From Knoxdaviesia capensis (Eukaryota; Ascomycota; Sordariomycetes; Microascales; Gondwanamycetaceae): DNA of 64,000 nt. The notes beneath the pieces were generated by a model. That model was not told the origin of the DNA. It ran no database searches and saw only the letters and a program-made list of their open reading frames with translations. A program made the translations under genes and the position numbers. How positions within the stretch are numbered: position 1 is the stretch's first letter; each line of letters starts with the position of its first letter. The stretch covers positions 880,340-944,339 of the forward strand of contig LNGK01000008.1 in assembly GCA_001510575.1 (NCBI GenBank). Reading direction: 5' to 3'. Positions 35,558 to 45,868 of this stretch are shown here, piece after piece.

Positions 35558-38557
35558 CTACAACTTGGAGCGCACCGCCTCCAAGCGATACTTGACGTCT
35601 TTCAGAGCCTTCGTAGTCGGATTCCACCGATCAAACTGCCGAAGCAGCTCATCCGCCTCGGTCGAAAGCTCCGTCTTGACGAAGTTCTCCTCCAGCACGC
35701 CGCGCATCACCCACGGCAGCGTGTAGGGGTTCGGCGCCGGCATGCGCTCGTGCGCCGGCTGCATCGTGCACGGCACCGCCGCCGTGCCAGACACGGGCGT
35801 GGTTTCCAGCGCGTGGCTGACGGCCAGGTCGTACACTTGCGGGTCGAAGTAGAGGCGTGAGTGGCCCTCGCCGCTGTACAGACTGCCGGCAAGGGGGACC
35901 GACAGCTCGCGGATCAGGCCGTGGTCGGACACGCCGAGGTTCCGCAGCTTGAGGGCGAAGCCGACGAGGTGAGCGATGCTAGAAAGGCGGTAGTTTGTTA
36001 GGACAGGTGAAATGAGGGAGCATGGCGGAGGAAATGATAGCGAAAGGGAGAGAGAAACAACTCACAAGTCAGGAGCATGAATCCGTCCATCGATAAATAC
36101 CGCGCGGTATATGTATGGATGGTTGGCCGGAGCGTAGATGGCAGACTATATAGAGAAGCTGTGTTAGTGGAAGAACAACAAAGAAAGGAAGGTAAGCAGA
36201 TACACACCTGTAACGGCACGAGTTGATCGTCTATGCTTCCAATAAACGTCACTCGCACGCCATACTCAAGAGCCTGCTTCAGCGCCGATTCCAGACGCTG
36301 AGATATCTCACTCTCGGGATTCGAAAACTCCCATAACTCCAGAGCCGATCCCATCAACCGGCCCATACTAGATTTGTAGTCGGGGAACGGACCTAACGAG
36401 ACTCCAGCTAGATATGGAAAAAGTATTTTCGTCAGTACTCTAGAAAGGAAATAAGCACTGGGAAGGAAAGACAAACAAGAGAAAAAGAGAAACTTACCCA
36501 TCGCACAAATGCCAATCTTGGTAGTCGAGATAATCCCAAACTGAATCAACTTATCCACTAAGATCAGCCCGACTGGAACGCCCTGCGAATGGCACGACAC
36601 CAGGATCAAGTCGGCGCTGCGGATAAGGTCGATCCAGTTAAGAAGCAACTTCCACAGATTCTCCACGCGCTCGCTGATCTTGCCCTCGCCCTCCAGCGCC
36701 ACCTTCTCAATCTCACAGTCCGCGCACCCGTGCGCATCAGCCCATTTCCGGATGGCTTCCGCTCCCAAGTTGGCGAATCGGATCGACGTGCCGGTGGGCT
36801 GGCCGATCATCGGCCGCAAGTACGACGCCGGGAACAGCCCGTGGATGCCGATCGAGATGGCCTTTTGGATCTTCGGCACCTCCTTCACGCGGAAGATCTG
36901 GTTCTTGGGGCCCTTCTTCGTCATCATCACCAGCTGCGTAAGCTGCTTGAGGATGGACGGGTTCTCCTTCATCCGGTACGTGTTGTGGAAGCCCGGCAGG
37001 AGTAGATTCGGCGATGGGTCGCAAACAGCGGCCTCTGAGGGGATGGTGGAATGACCGGCTTTGGGAGAGGGTTCATCCTTCGTAGGGCCGGGTGAAGGTG
37101 GAGGCACGGGCTCGGCCCTAGACTTCTTCGATGTTGACGAGGACGGGGTGGGAGATGTACCGAGCGGCGATGAAGACAACGAGCCCACCGGAGTGTCCGT
37201 AGTCTGAGACCGGAGTCGTTTGCTCCCCTTTGCGGCGATTGGTTGGGCAGCAGTGCGTTTCTGTTTGTCCTCTTTGGCATTCGGCACAGAGGACGAGGCC
37301 GTCGAGGACTCGGGGACCTGGACCGCCGGTTTGGGGTGAGTCTCGGAGCCATCTCCGATCACAGCAATCTCACCCGACTCCTCTGGGGCCGGGGCTGAGC
37401 CGGCGGGACCGGGACTCTGGCGTGTATCGCGGGACCAGAAGGCCCACGTCCCGTTCGGGGCCGGCTGCTTAGGCGGTGACGCTGTGGACGAAGGTCCAGG
37501 CCCGGCGATCACAGGCTGCGGAGGTACCTCAGAAGTGGGTTGTGGTGGGGCGTCGGCGTCTGGCATCTCCACATCGCCATCCACCTGGCTGGCCAGCTTG
37601 GTGGCATCCTCAGGCTTGGCCTGATCCACCGGCCCTGAAGGAGCAGACGAAGACTTGGACCAAAAGTTATACCATCCAGGTTGAGAGTTATTAGGATCGG
37701 CTTGTGACCGCAGCGAGGGAGGCTTTTGTTGTTGTTCGGGCTCCGGAGCTGGCACGGGGTTTTCAGGTTGAGGTGGTTCAACGGGTTGCTGGTCAGGCAC
37801 CGTTGGGGTATCGGGTATGGGGTCGGTTGGAAGAGGAATCACAGGCTGGTTCTTGGAATCCTGTTCCGAGGCGACGAAATCACCAGACTTTTGCGGTGCT
37901 TTTGTGGGAGACCGAAGCCAGCCCAGCCAGCCAGCATTAGATGGTTGGTTCTCCGACCCCGGGACGGGAGCAGTAGTGACGGTATCGTCCGGAGAGACCT
38001 GCTTTACGGGAGTAGATGGCCGAGGGGTAGAATCGGACGGGGCGTCGGTCAGAGTTATGTCGGTGTCCTGGGTAGCGGCGGAGGCGGATGATGACAAGGT
38101 TGACTCGGGAACGGGATTTGCCTCACTCTTCAGCCCATCCTCGGCTTTCACAACCGGGGAATCGGAAGCTGTTGGGGCCGGCATGGCGGTGGTGGTGGTG
38201 ATGGGTGAGGGGGGGAGGTCGGGGATGCTCTCGAGGGCAGGTCGTTTCGGGGCAGCAAAGCGGGAGAGATCGGCGGAGGCATCGGGGGTGAGGGTGCCGC
38301 CCTGGATGGTTTCGAAAGCTAGGGCTGTCGAGGCCGCCGACTTGGCAGCCCGTGGCCACGAGCTGTGCAAGTTGCGGTGCTGGGCAGAGACGTATGACGG
38401 TCAGTATATAGAGTGCAAACACACAAAAGGCCGGTATCACGCGGGCCAAGGATCTATCGATAAGGCCGCATTGGCGGCGTTGGACAAATCGGGCTGAGAC
38501 GGACAAGACGAAGAACAATGAACGAATAGCACTCACATGTTTCGGTGGTCTCGGCAT
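35558..38557 (-). CDS. YML020W-like fungal protein, hydrolase-fold C-terminus
   Basis: Five exons keep frame: 38557-38537 (seven codons only), 38379-36498, 36407-36208, 36145-36066 and 35979-35558. They encode 867 residues. Residues ~10-420 are disordered Ser/Pro/Glu-rich, punctuated by three Trp-aromatic motifs: GWLGWLRSP, GWYNFWSKS and TWAFWSRDT. The C-terminal ~400 residues look like an alpha/beta-hydrolase fold (VSCHSQGVPVGLILVDKLI resembles a nucleophile elbow, GxSxG-like as SCHSQG; then VTFIGSIDDQLVPLQSAIYA and HPYIYRAVFIDGRIHAPDF). The family resembles the uncharacterised yeast protein YML020W. Which reaction it performs, if any, is unknown. The exon structure is strongly supported by frame continuity. 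Confidence 0.8.
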
Positions 38558-38878
38558 CGAAGAAGCGGGAACGATGACAAGAGGGAATTTGAAGACGACA
38601 GCATATCAAGGAGGGAAGAAGGGAGAGTTGTGGTGTGTTAGAGAGTAAAAAAACCGGAAAAGCAATAATCTGTGTACGTTCCCCCAACCAGTACTTTTGG
38701 GCGGTTTAAGGCATCCAAAAATGCAGCAAGGTATTCACGAATGTTGAGGAACACACATGTTGGGGTTATTGGACAAAAGTTGCGGTATTGAGTATAGTGC
38801 ATGCATGTTTATGTGAAGTGAACAGGGTTGGTCACATATCGTAGGGCGGCGATTCTGCATGTGGCACCGGTGCCTTCA

Positions 38879-38895
38879 AACCCTAAGCTAGGGTT
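38879..38895. promoter_or_regulatory. Perfect inverted telomere-like pair
   Basis: AACCCTA (38879-38885), a three-base spacer, then TAGGGTT (38889-38895) is a perfect palindrome of telomere-type half-sites. It is the tightest such pair in the window. It could bind a dimeric Myb/TRF-like factor or be part of a dead repeat; the sequence does not decide. Confidence 0.45.
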
Positions 38896-39044
38896 ACTCG
38901 TACCGAGGGCGTAATCATGGCTAGCCAATTATGTGGTGGCGATAAGCTACACTGAGCGATGCAGCCAATTATCGCGCACCGATTAGAGTGGGCGAGAAAG
39001 CAACAGATGCCAGCCCTAACCCTAGACTTATGTTCATCCGGCAT

Positions 39045-39415
39045 ATAGTGGCGTGATGCATAATCGGCACTCGTTCCTGAATAGCTGCACACCGGTTGAA
39101 CACCAGCCCAACATCGGTGTATTGTTGGATCTCACGTCGATCTTACGGTGCATTCCTGATAAGAAGATTCCACACATCCAAAACTGCGACCCTGATATCT
39201 CGAGGCCCTTGAAGCTTATATCCTCGTACAGCCAAGTTCGCCATGTTCGCCATGTTCGCCATGTTCGCCATGTTCGCCACAACACCACACAACACAACTC
39301 ACGAGGGTTTGTGATAGAATATACACAGTCTCTGCGCAAAGAGCTGGGTATATTCAAGTAAGGCGGATATGCAACTACGCGTGCTTGCCCATTATGCATC
39401 TAACCACTATCCCAT
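39045..39415. repeat. Degenerate inverted-repeat element (possible SINE/MITE relic)
   Basis: The plus-strand segment from about 39045 (TAGTGG, GATGCATAAT at 39055-39064, GGCA, then TAGCTGCAC) and the reverse complement of 39362-39415 (TAGTGGTTA, GATGCATAAT at 39400-39391, GGCA, then TAGTTGCAT) are clearly related and point towards each other. The right copy contains a GGATAGTGGTTAG-like string resembling the D-arm/A-box of tRNA genes. No complete tRNA folds. A small transposon-like element is the simplest reading. Confidence 0.45.
39232..39276. repeat. 9-bp minisatellite, 5 units
   Basis: Four perfect CCATGTTCG units (39241-39276) follow one variant CCAAGTTCG (39232-39240). The array lies between the two inverted arms of the degenerate element. 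Confidence 0.95.
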
Positions 39416-39847
39416 CACGCCATAGCGAACAGGGTGAGTAAGATCCTTGGGCAAAACGTACAGTAGAAGAAAAGTAAGGCGCGACTGGAATCAGCAAGCT
39501 AACAGAAGTCACGAACATAATCCCATGCAAGTGCTTATTGCATTGCATGTAACCCTGTTGTGGTACGTACCCGTCCTTCACATTTCCCACGGTTGGAGCA
39601 ACCCACTCAATAGCGCCGCCCATCCTTCAACGGCGAAGATGACCCGCTAAATAGCGAAAAATTTCATGAGCTTTCCGGGTCTCTTGACTGGACTTTTGCT
39701 TGGGTTTCCTTCGTATACTGAACGCAGATAATGACCGACGATAGCCCAGAATATGAGATCTGATAGTGCCAAAAATTTATTCGGCGCCTTCCTTCTTTCA
39801 AAGGCATCGATCGATTCTGTGCTTTCCCCTCATCTCGGCTGGAGCTG

Positions 39848-39855
39848 TATAAATA
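39848..39855 (+). promoter_or_regulatory. TATA box of the symporter gene
   Basis: TATAAATA stands 225 bp upstream of the symporter ATG and is followed by a long CT-rich tract (39863-39960), the usual order in filamentous-fungal promoters. Confidence 0.55.
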
Positions 39856-40079
39856 CCTGATTTTTCCTCTCTCTTCTCTTTTCTCTTCCCTGTCTTCTTC
39901 CTCTTCTCTTCTCTTCTCTTCACCTTTCCTTTCTCTCTCTCAGTATCATCGGTGATCTTTTCTCTGATCCGGTTTCTTGCTGTATCTTTACTTCCTCCCC
40001 TTAAGATATCTCTCTCCTAGCTCTTTTTGCCCCCGATCAGTATATATAGACCCCTCTGTATATATCTACGGCCGCCATC

Positions 40080-42997
40080 ATGAGCATGCCATCAAGCGAG
40101 GCGTCCAACGCCATCATCTACACCACTTTGGGGTGTTTCCTGTAAGGCCTATTCGTGATACTAGATTCGTAAATACATTCCTCTTGGGACGTTTCTGACA
40201 GTGGAAAACTTCTTCGTAACCCCTCTTTACAGCATCCTGGGAACCTCTGTTGCCTTCAAGTTTAGGGACAGCCTTTCCAGCCAGTTTATTTCCGGAAACC
40301 GAACTCAATCGGGTTAGCAAACAGAAACAAGACCTGCCACAGCTTGGACTAAAGAACCGGCGAGGATGAGTACTGACTTTTTACCCCTCTACCCCCTTTG
40401 AAAACTGCTCTGGTGTAGCTATTCCATTGGCCTTGAACTTTATTGCTTCCGGTGAGTATAAAAACAGCTTCGTGTTCTTGTCTAACGGTGCATGAAGAAT
40501 TATAACTGCCAAGGAGGGCTCTTTTCTCATGGAAAATAATTGAATAATATCATATATTCTTCATTCGGCAAAGCTGGAACTGCTCCGACTTGCTCAGCTA
40601 TATTTTCTTCATGCATCGTTGCATCAAAATTCAGAAGTCTGGGAAAAATCATCAGAAGCGGCAGCCACGGAAAAGTGTCTACACCGGCATGTTTTTCTCT
40701 TTCTCGCCTCTAGATTTTCTGTTGCCGCGTGGAAAGTGTTTTCCACGGCCCGTGCCGATCTAGACTTTGTCTGGATCCTGCGCCCCCACGGCATACACAA
40801 CTTGCTGTTTTGATCGAATCGAGTTTGTGTGTTGGAAACCTAGGGTTTTCTTTTCGACTCCACGTGAAACTGGAGAAGAAGGGCTCCCCCGGAGAAGACA
40901 ACACCCGACCGACTCTTTTATCTTGGAATCGTATATTATGAAGTTGATCGGCAGGTTCGTACCAAATATCAATGTTCACAAAGATCCCCAGGCCCGCATT
41001 GGCTTCCTGTCCGTCCCACCTTGATCAGGGTCAAACCTGCATCACTGCGGGGGAGGACGGGCAAACGGTGCGGGGCCGGGGGGCTCTGCGGCTCACTACG
41101 GGCGCCGATTCACGGTAAGGAGGCTTGGGCTGTTCCGTCACACTCTTCACCGTTTCCACCGGATCATATCATTTGCGTATGGTCCGGATGGTTCGGGGTT
41201 GGTGTCGTCCTCCTTACTGTGATGAAGCTGAGATTGTACCGTGAAAACTCGATCAAGATAATACTTGCGTGGGGAACGTGCTGCCGCTCCGATATAACCC
41301 TTTCTTTTCTATGATACCCTTTCCCATTCACCTGTTTCTCCTTCCTTGCTTTTTTTTCTTTCTCTCCTGCTCGCTCACCCCCCTACACCTACTGCATGTG
41401 CTCCTCCATTCCTCTCATCTCAGTGCAAACATGGGATCTTAGAGCCCGAAATCACCGCCGTCCTATCACTCATATGCCATGATGATCTTGTGTTCAACTG
41501 ACCATTACAGGCCTTGGATCCGGTATTTTGTTCGCCTACCCACAAATGGCCACCCTTACCGGTGTCCAGGGATTGGTGATCTACTCGCTCTCCTCGGCTC
41601 TGCCTCTTCTCACCTTTGCCAGCGTTGGCTCGGCCATCCGCAAGAAGTGCCCCGAGGGCTTTGTCCTGACTGAATGGGCCCGTCAGCGCTACGGCGTCAT
41701 CACCTGCCTCTATCTCAGCTTCATGACTCTGCTTACTCTCTTCTTGTACATGATTGCCGAGCTGTCGGCTGTCGGCCAGGTCATCAACGCCTTGACTGGC
41801 TTGGACGGCCTGGTTCCTCTGATCATTGAGTGCATTGTCACCACGATCTACACCTGTATGTTGAACTCAAACCTTTCGGTGAAATATACCACTGGCCACT
41901 TGACTGACGAATTTGCTGAAACCTTTCCAGCGCTTGGTGGATTCCGCATCTCCTTCTTTACCGACAACATCCAGGGTACCATGGTTATCTGCCTGATTAT
42001 CATCGCTACCATCACTATCGGTGTTAAGACGGATATCAACCCCGCCCTGATCGGGCCCTCCGGCCTCACCAAGCCGAGTCTCCTGGGCTGGCAGTTGCTG
42101 TACATCCTGCCCGTGTGCATTGTCACAAACAACTTCTTCCTGTCCAGCTACTGGCTCCGCACCTTTGCCTCCAAGACCGACAAGGATCTTTGGATTGGTG
42201 TTGCTATTGCTACCGGAGTCGTTCTTTGCGTGCTCACTCTCGTTGGCTCGACTGGTCTGATCGCCGCGTGGTCTGGTGCCTGGCCCGGTGACCCGCCCGC
42301 GGATGGCTCTGTTGCTTTCTTCCTGCTTCTCCAGCAGCTCCCGGCTTGGGTTGTCGGACTTGTGCTGGTTCTCGTTGTCACCATGAGTACCGCTGGTTTC
42401 GACTCTCTGCAGTCTGCCATGGTCTCGTCTGCCTCCAACGATCTGTTTCGCAACCGCATCAACATCTGGTGGGTGCGTGCCCTTGTCGTGGTCGCCATTG
42501 TCCCCGTCGTTGTGATTGCCATAAAGGCCCCCTCCATTCTGCAGATCTATCTTATCTCGGATCTTGTGTCTGCCGCCGTTATTCCCGTCCTGGTGCTTGG
42601 CCTGTTTGACAGCTTCTCCTGGTGGCGCGGCCTTGACGTTGTCGTTGGTGGTCTTGGTGGAATCCTGACTGTGTTCATCTTCGGACTCATTTACTACGGA
42701 AACGCCCACGATGCCGGCAGACTCCTGATCATCGAGCAGGGTCTCACGAGCGGCGATTGGGGTGTCTTTGGGGCCTTTGTCTGCGCTCCGTTTGGCGGTG
42801 TTGTGTGGGGTTTCATCTCGTGCGGGTGCCGTTACCTCTACCTGGAGTTCATTGCCCGGAAGACCGGCGTTCGCTCGTCTTTCTTTGACCAGCCGGCTGT
42901 TGCCGCCTCTGAGGTGGTTACCACTGGCACTCCTGATGAGGATGGAACTCACAGCCCCGATCTCAAGAAAATGAACATCACTCACAACTTCATCTAA
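40080..42997 (+). CDS. Sodium:solute symporter (SSS) family transporter, urea-transporter-like
   Basis: Five exons, 40080-40141, 40233-40312, 40419-40451, 41511-41855 and 41931-42997, encode 528 residues with about 13 hydrophobic segments. The third exon is only 33 nt and is followed by a 1,059-nt intron, about ten times the local norm. The join NFIAS-GLGSGILFAYPQMA reads smoothly through it. Family features include LTEWARQRYG after TM2-3, SLGGFRISFFTDNIQG (the GG-R-D-x-x-Q segment of SSS proteins) and VTMSTAGFDSLQSAMVSSAS (the STAxD/S-x-L-x-S helix). Fungal SSS members include the urea/polyamine transporter Dur3; this shorter protein is a divergent relative, and its substrate cannot be read from sequence. 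The hydrophilic C-terminus is cytosolic-like. Confidence 0.85.
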
Positions 42998-43665
42998 GTC
43001 TTGCTGGTTCTGCAACTATCAAGCAGGTGAAGTATGGTGAGAAGCCCAACTCTGGGCGCATTTGGTACGGCCTTGGTAGCATTGGCTATCACGGCTTTAT
43101 CTGATGTGCTGTTGTTACTGTTGTTGGGCCGATACATATCAAACTTTTTGTTCTTGATTTCGTTTTCCAATACCCAAGCTGCCAGACTATCCTTTTTTCT
43201 TTTCTCTTCGCTCTTCCATCATACCCGTTCCCAAAAAGAACAGGAAGAAAGCATTCAACTGTTCCCTCTTCTTGTTCTTTTGTATTACCCCCCTAACGGA
43301 CAAAAATGAGTCGATTTCGCCTCACTACGGACAGATCGTTCATCGTTTCTGGTTTATTGCAAATGATTGGATTCTATTTGATTTTGGTTTTACACAATAA
43401 TACATTCGTTTTCTCGGCCAATCTGTCTCCTCAGATTGTCTGCCTTCCATTACTATACAAATCTTCTTCGAGTAGCTACTACCGTGAATCCCCCTCCACA
43501 TGATTGTTATGTTGTAAGCCAACCAACTGCCAATTCCGTATGTTCCGTCGGTCGTAACGCGACCTGATCCGTAAAGACATTCGGGTGAGATGGGTAGTAG
43601 ATAGTGTACAAAAAAGAATCAAACATGTTGATACAGGACGAGACCACTTTTCCGCCACAGGTGGT
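42998..43665. other. Convergent 3' spacer
   Basis: These 668 bases lie between the symporter and the mL45/Mba1-like gene. They are T-rich (43100-43300) as in fungal 3' UTRs. No gene is seen. Confidence 0.5.
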
Positions 43666-44792
43666 TTACCGTCCCTTCCGCTTCATTGCAGTTTGGAGGA
43701 TGGCTTCAGCGGCGAGCATCTCCTCGGCCCAAGACTCCGGGGTGGTATCGGGCAGGAAGCCCCAGATGTACCAGGGCCCGAGCTCGTAGGTGCTCTTGTC
43801 AATGGTGCGCATAATGAGGATATTCTCGCGCTTGCGCTGCGACTTGACGGCACGGGTAGCACTCGGCACGTGCTCATCGGTCTTCGCGTCGAGGCGCTCC
43901 AGCACCTGCGTCGAGTCAATCCGCACAACGGCAGCCTGGCGCACGCGGCGCTCATCATCGGGCATCTGCACGATGCGGTGCGACACGATGCGCGGCAGGG
44001 TGCCCAGGTGGCGGTGCATGGCGACCAGGCGCCAGCGCAGCACCTCGCCGGGGCGGCGGCGGGCGATGGCCGACGCAAACGAGTTGTACAGGGTGGCGCC
44101 GCACACGGCGCGCAGCGAGGCCAGGTCGGCGGCGGCCATGGCCTCGTTGAGCTGGCGGTGCAGGGCGATGGCGGTCGGCACCACGGTGCGGGTCTGCAGC
44201 TGCAGGCGGCTGCGCCTGAACACGCCCGGGCGGGAGCCCAGCGTCCACGAGAGCCGGTAGATCAGGTTCTGCGCGACGTTCTTCAACCGCTCGTACTGGT
44301 AGTTGAAGAACATGGCAGGCGAGCGCGGGCATTCCGGGAGCGGGAGGGGGATGAAGGTGCCTGGAGACGCACGACGGACACGGGGTCAGCAACCACTGCG
44401 AAGATAGGGAGCCGGCCGTGGCTCGGAAAACAGGGACGACAGCGAAATAAGAGGGAAAACTTACCCGGGAGGAGGATATCCGGCGTGGTCTGCAGGACAT
44501 GGCCCTTGCCCATGCGTTTCGAGGTCGGCGAGCTGGCCGGCGCGGGCACGCCAATGGACTTTTTGGAGGCCCATCGCCGGCTCGCGGGAACTGCGTGGGC
44601 CGCGCCAGCCACCACCGGTATCCGCAGACCGCGTGTCGCCGGCGCCGCTGTTGTCGTCGTGAGAGTGCGTCGGGCGGCCGTCACAGCCCGGACGGCCGAG
44701 ACCGCGTTCCGCTGGTGGGCGTTGCCGCTCATCGCGGCCGCCGAGACTGCCACACGGCCGGGGTGGAGCCGCAGAACCACAGCTCCTGCCAT
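43666..44792 (-). CDS. Tim44-like mitochondrial protein, mL45/Mba1 type
   Basis: Two exons, 44792-44465 and 44360-43666, with a 104-nt intron encode 340 residues. The N-terminus is an Arg/Ala-rich, acid-poor mitochondrial presequence (VVLRLHPGRVAVSAAAMSG ... AARRTLTTTT). The C-terminal ~220 residues form a Tim44-like fold: NYQYERLKNVAQNLIYRL, LNEAMAAADLASLRAVC, RWRLVAMHRHLGTLPRIVSH, YELGPWYIWGFLPDTTPESW. The same fold occurs in mitoribosomal mL45 and the yeast ribosome receptor Mba1, which places ribosomes at the inner membrane for co-translational insertion. Assignment to this group rather than Tim44 itself rests on size and the missing Tim44 N-terminal part. A palindromic CCAAT site and a telobox lie upstream. 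Confidence 0.8.
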
Positions 44793-45868
44793 TTTGTTTC
44801 TCTCGTGTAATACCGGTCGGGTCGGGTGTTGTGGATTCGAGGTCGGGAGAGTGTTTGAGATTTGAGAGATGGAATATGCCAGCCGTTTGCTTCGTGCGTT
44901 GGGAAGAAACGTCGGATGGGAAGGAAAAACAAATGATAGAATACTGATAGCAACAGATAAATGGAAGACGGAAGGGATCAAAAACGAAGGGTCGGTTCCC
45001 CCAGCTCTATACAATGCGCGCAAAACAAACAGAACACGCCCAAGTGAAGCTCGTCGCAAAAATCGTCAGATGCGTTGCGATTTTTTTTCCTTCGCTGAAA
45101 GGAGACTCGACTATGGATGGGCCGTTATTATTCATGCGTTTCTCGTCGTGTATTCGGGCTAAACCCTAACACATCGCCGATAGCGCCATTGGCCAATCAG
45201 CACGAGGCTCCCAATCGGCGTTATCTAATCACTCACAGCTTGATTTTCCACAAAGGCTAGTTAGGCAAGCCAGCCTTTTCAGCCCAGTTTAGCAGGTTTC
45301 TGATTCAGCGTGTTTGTTCTCCTTCTCCAATCGAGCCGTGACTCTCTTGAATCTGATCTAGATAGACATTTCCTCGTCTTGTATCTGAAATCTTAGAGGG
45401 GAGGTTCTTCTCTATATGATTTCACGACAGTGATAGCCTTGAAGCCGTCCCTCTTCCATCCCCCCTCCTTTCTTTCTCCTCTATGCTCTGATCTCTCTCT
45501 CTCCTCGATATATCACATCACCATGTCCTGGGCCTTCTCTTCCTAATGTGATCCATCTGCCCCTCTCTCTTGGCCTGCTCTGCATGGTCTCCAATCCTTG
45601 ATATTGTGCCTGTTCTTTTCCTGTCGTTTGCTCCTGGTACGAGTTCTAAGGCCGTTCATTTCTCGCCAAATAAGTCCGGTCTTTCCCCCTATCCCTCAGC
45701 CCTATGGACCATCGTGTTCCTTCTCCCTCACTATAGTGCACCCTGATATATCATCGTTTCATCTGTATCTGTCCTCTTCTCCTCCCTTGTCCGACATCCT
45801 CCTATTTTTTTTTCTCTCCTCCTACACACACAGAAGAAAAAGAGCCCCAAAAAATCTGGAAGCCGTCC
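44793..45868. promoter_or_regulatory. Divergent promoter region of mL45/Mba1-like and EOS1 genes
   Basis: This 1.08-kb spacer carries AAACCCTAAC at 45161-45170, a perfect palindrome ATTGGCCAAT at 45188-45197 (two back-to-back CCAAT boxes) and another CCAAT at 45211-45215, all within 55 bp. CCAAT boxes bind the HAP (NF-Y) complex, known for controlling respiratory genes. The right half (45400-45860) is CT-rich leader of EOS1. No coding frame is supported. Confidence 0.55.

Larger units (their letters stand above)
38558..40079. other. Divergent intergenic region with repeat debris
   Basis: This spacer separates the YML020W-like gene from the symporter. About 38680-39660 is degenerate noncoding sequence: a perfect inverted telomere-like pair (38879-38895), CCCTAACCCTA (39014-39024), a pair of related segments in opposite orientation and a 9-bp minisatellite, all listed separately. 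From 39848 a TATA box and long CT tract form the symporter promoter. Confidence 0.55.

Noticed and set aside
39232..39276. CRISPR-like array
   Set aside because: The units are contiguous 9-bp repeats without spacers, in a eukaryotic genome.
39362..39425. tRNA gene on the minus strand (GGATAGTGGTTAG-like A-box)
   Set aside because: No matching T-arm or acceptor-stem pairing could be found, so it is kept only as possible repeat debris.
41867..43015. 382-codon minus-strand frame opposite the symporter
   Set aside because: It is charged low-complexity sequence mirrored from hydrophobic codons, a typical antisense artefact of membrane-protein genes.
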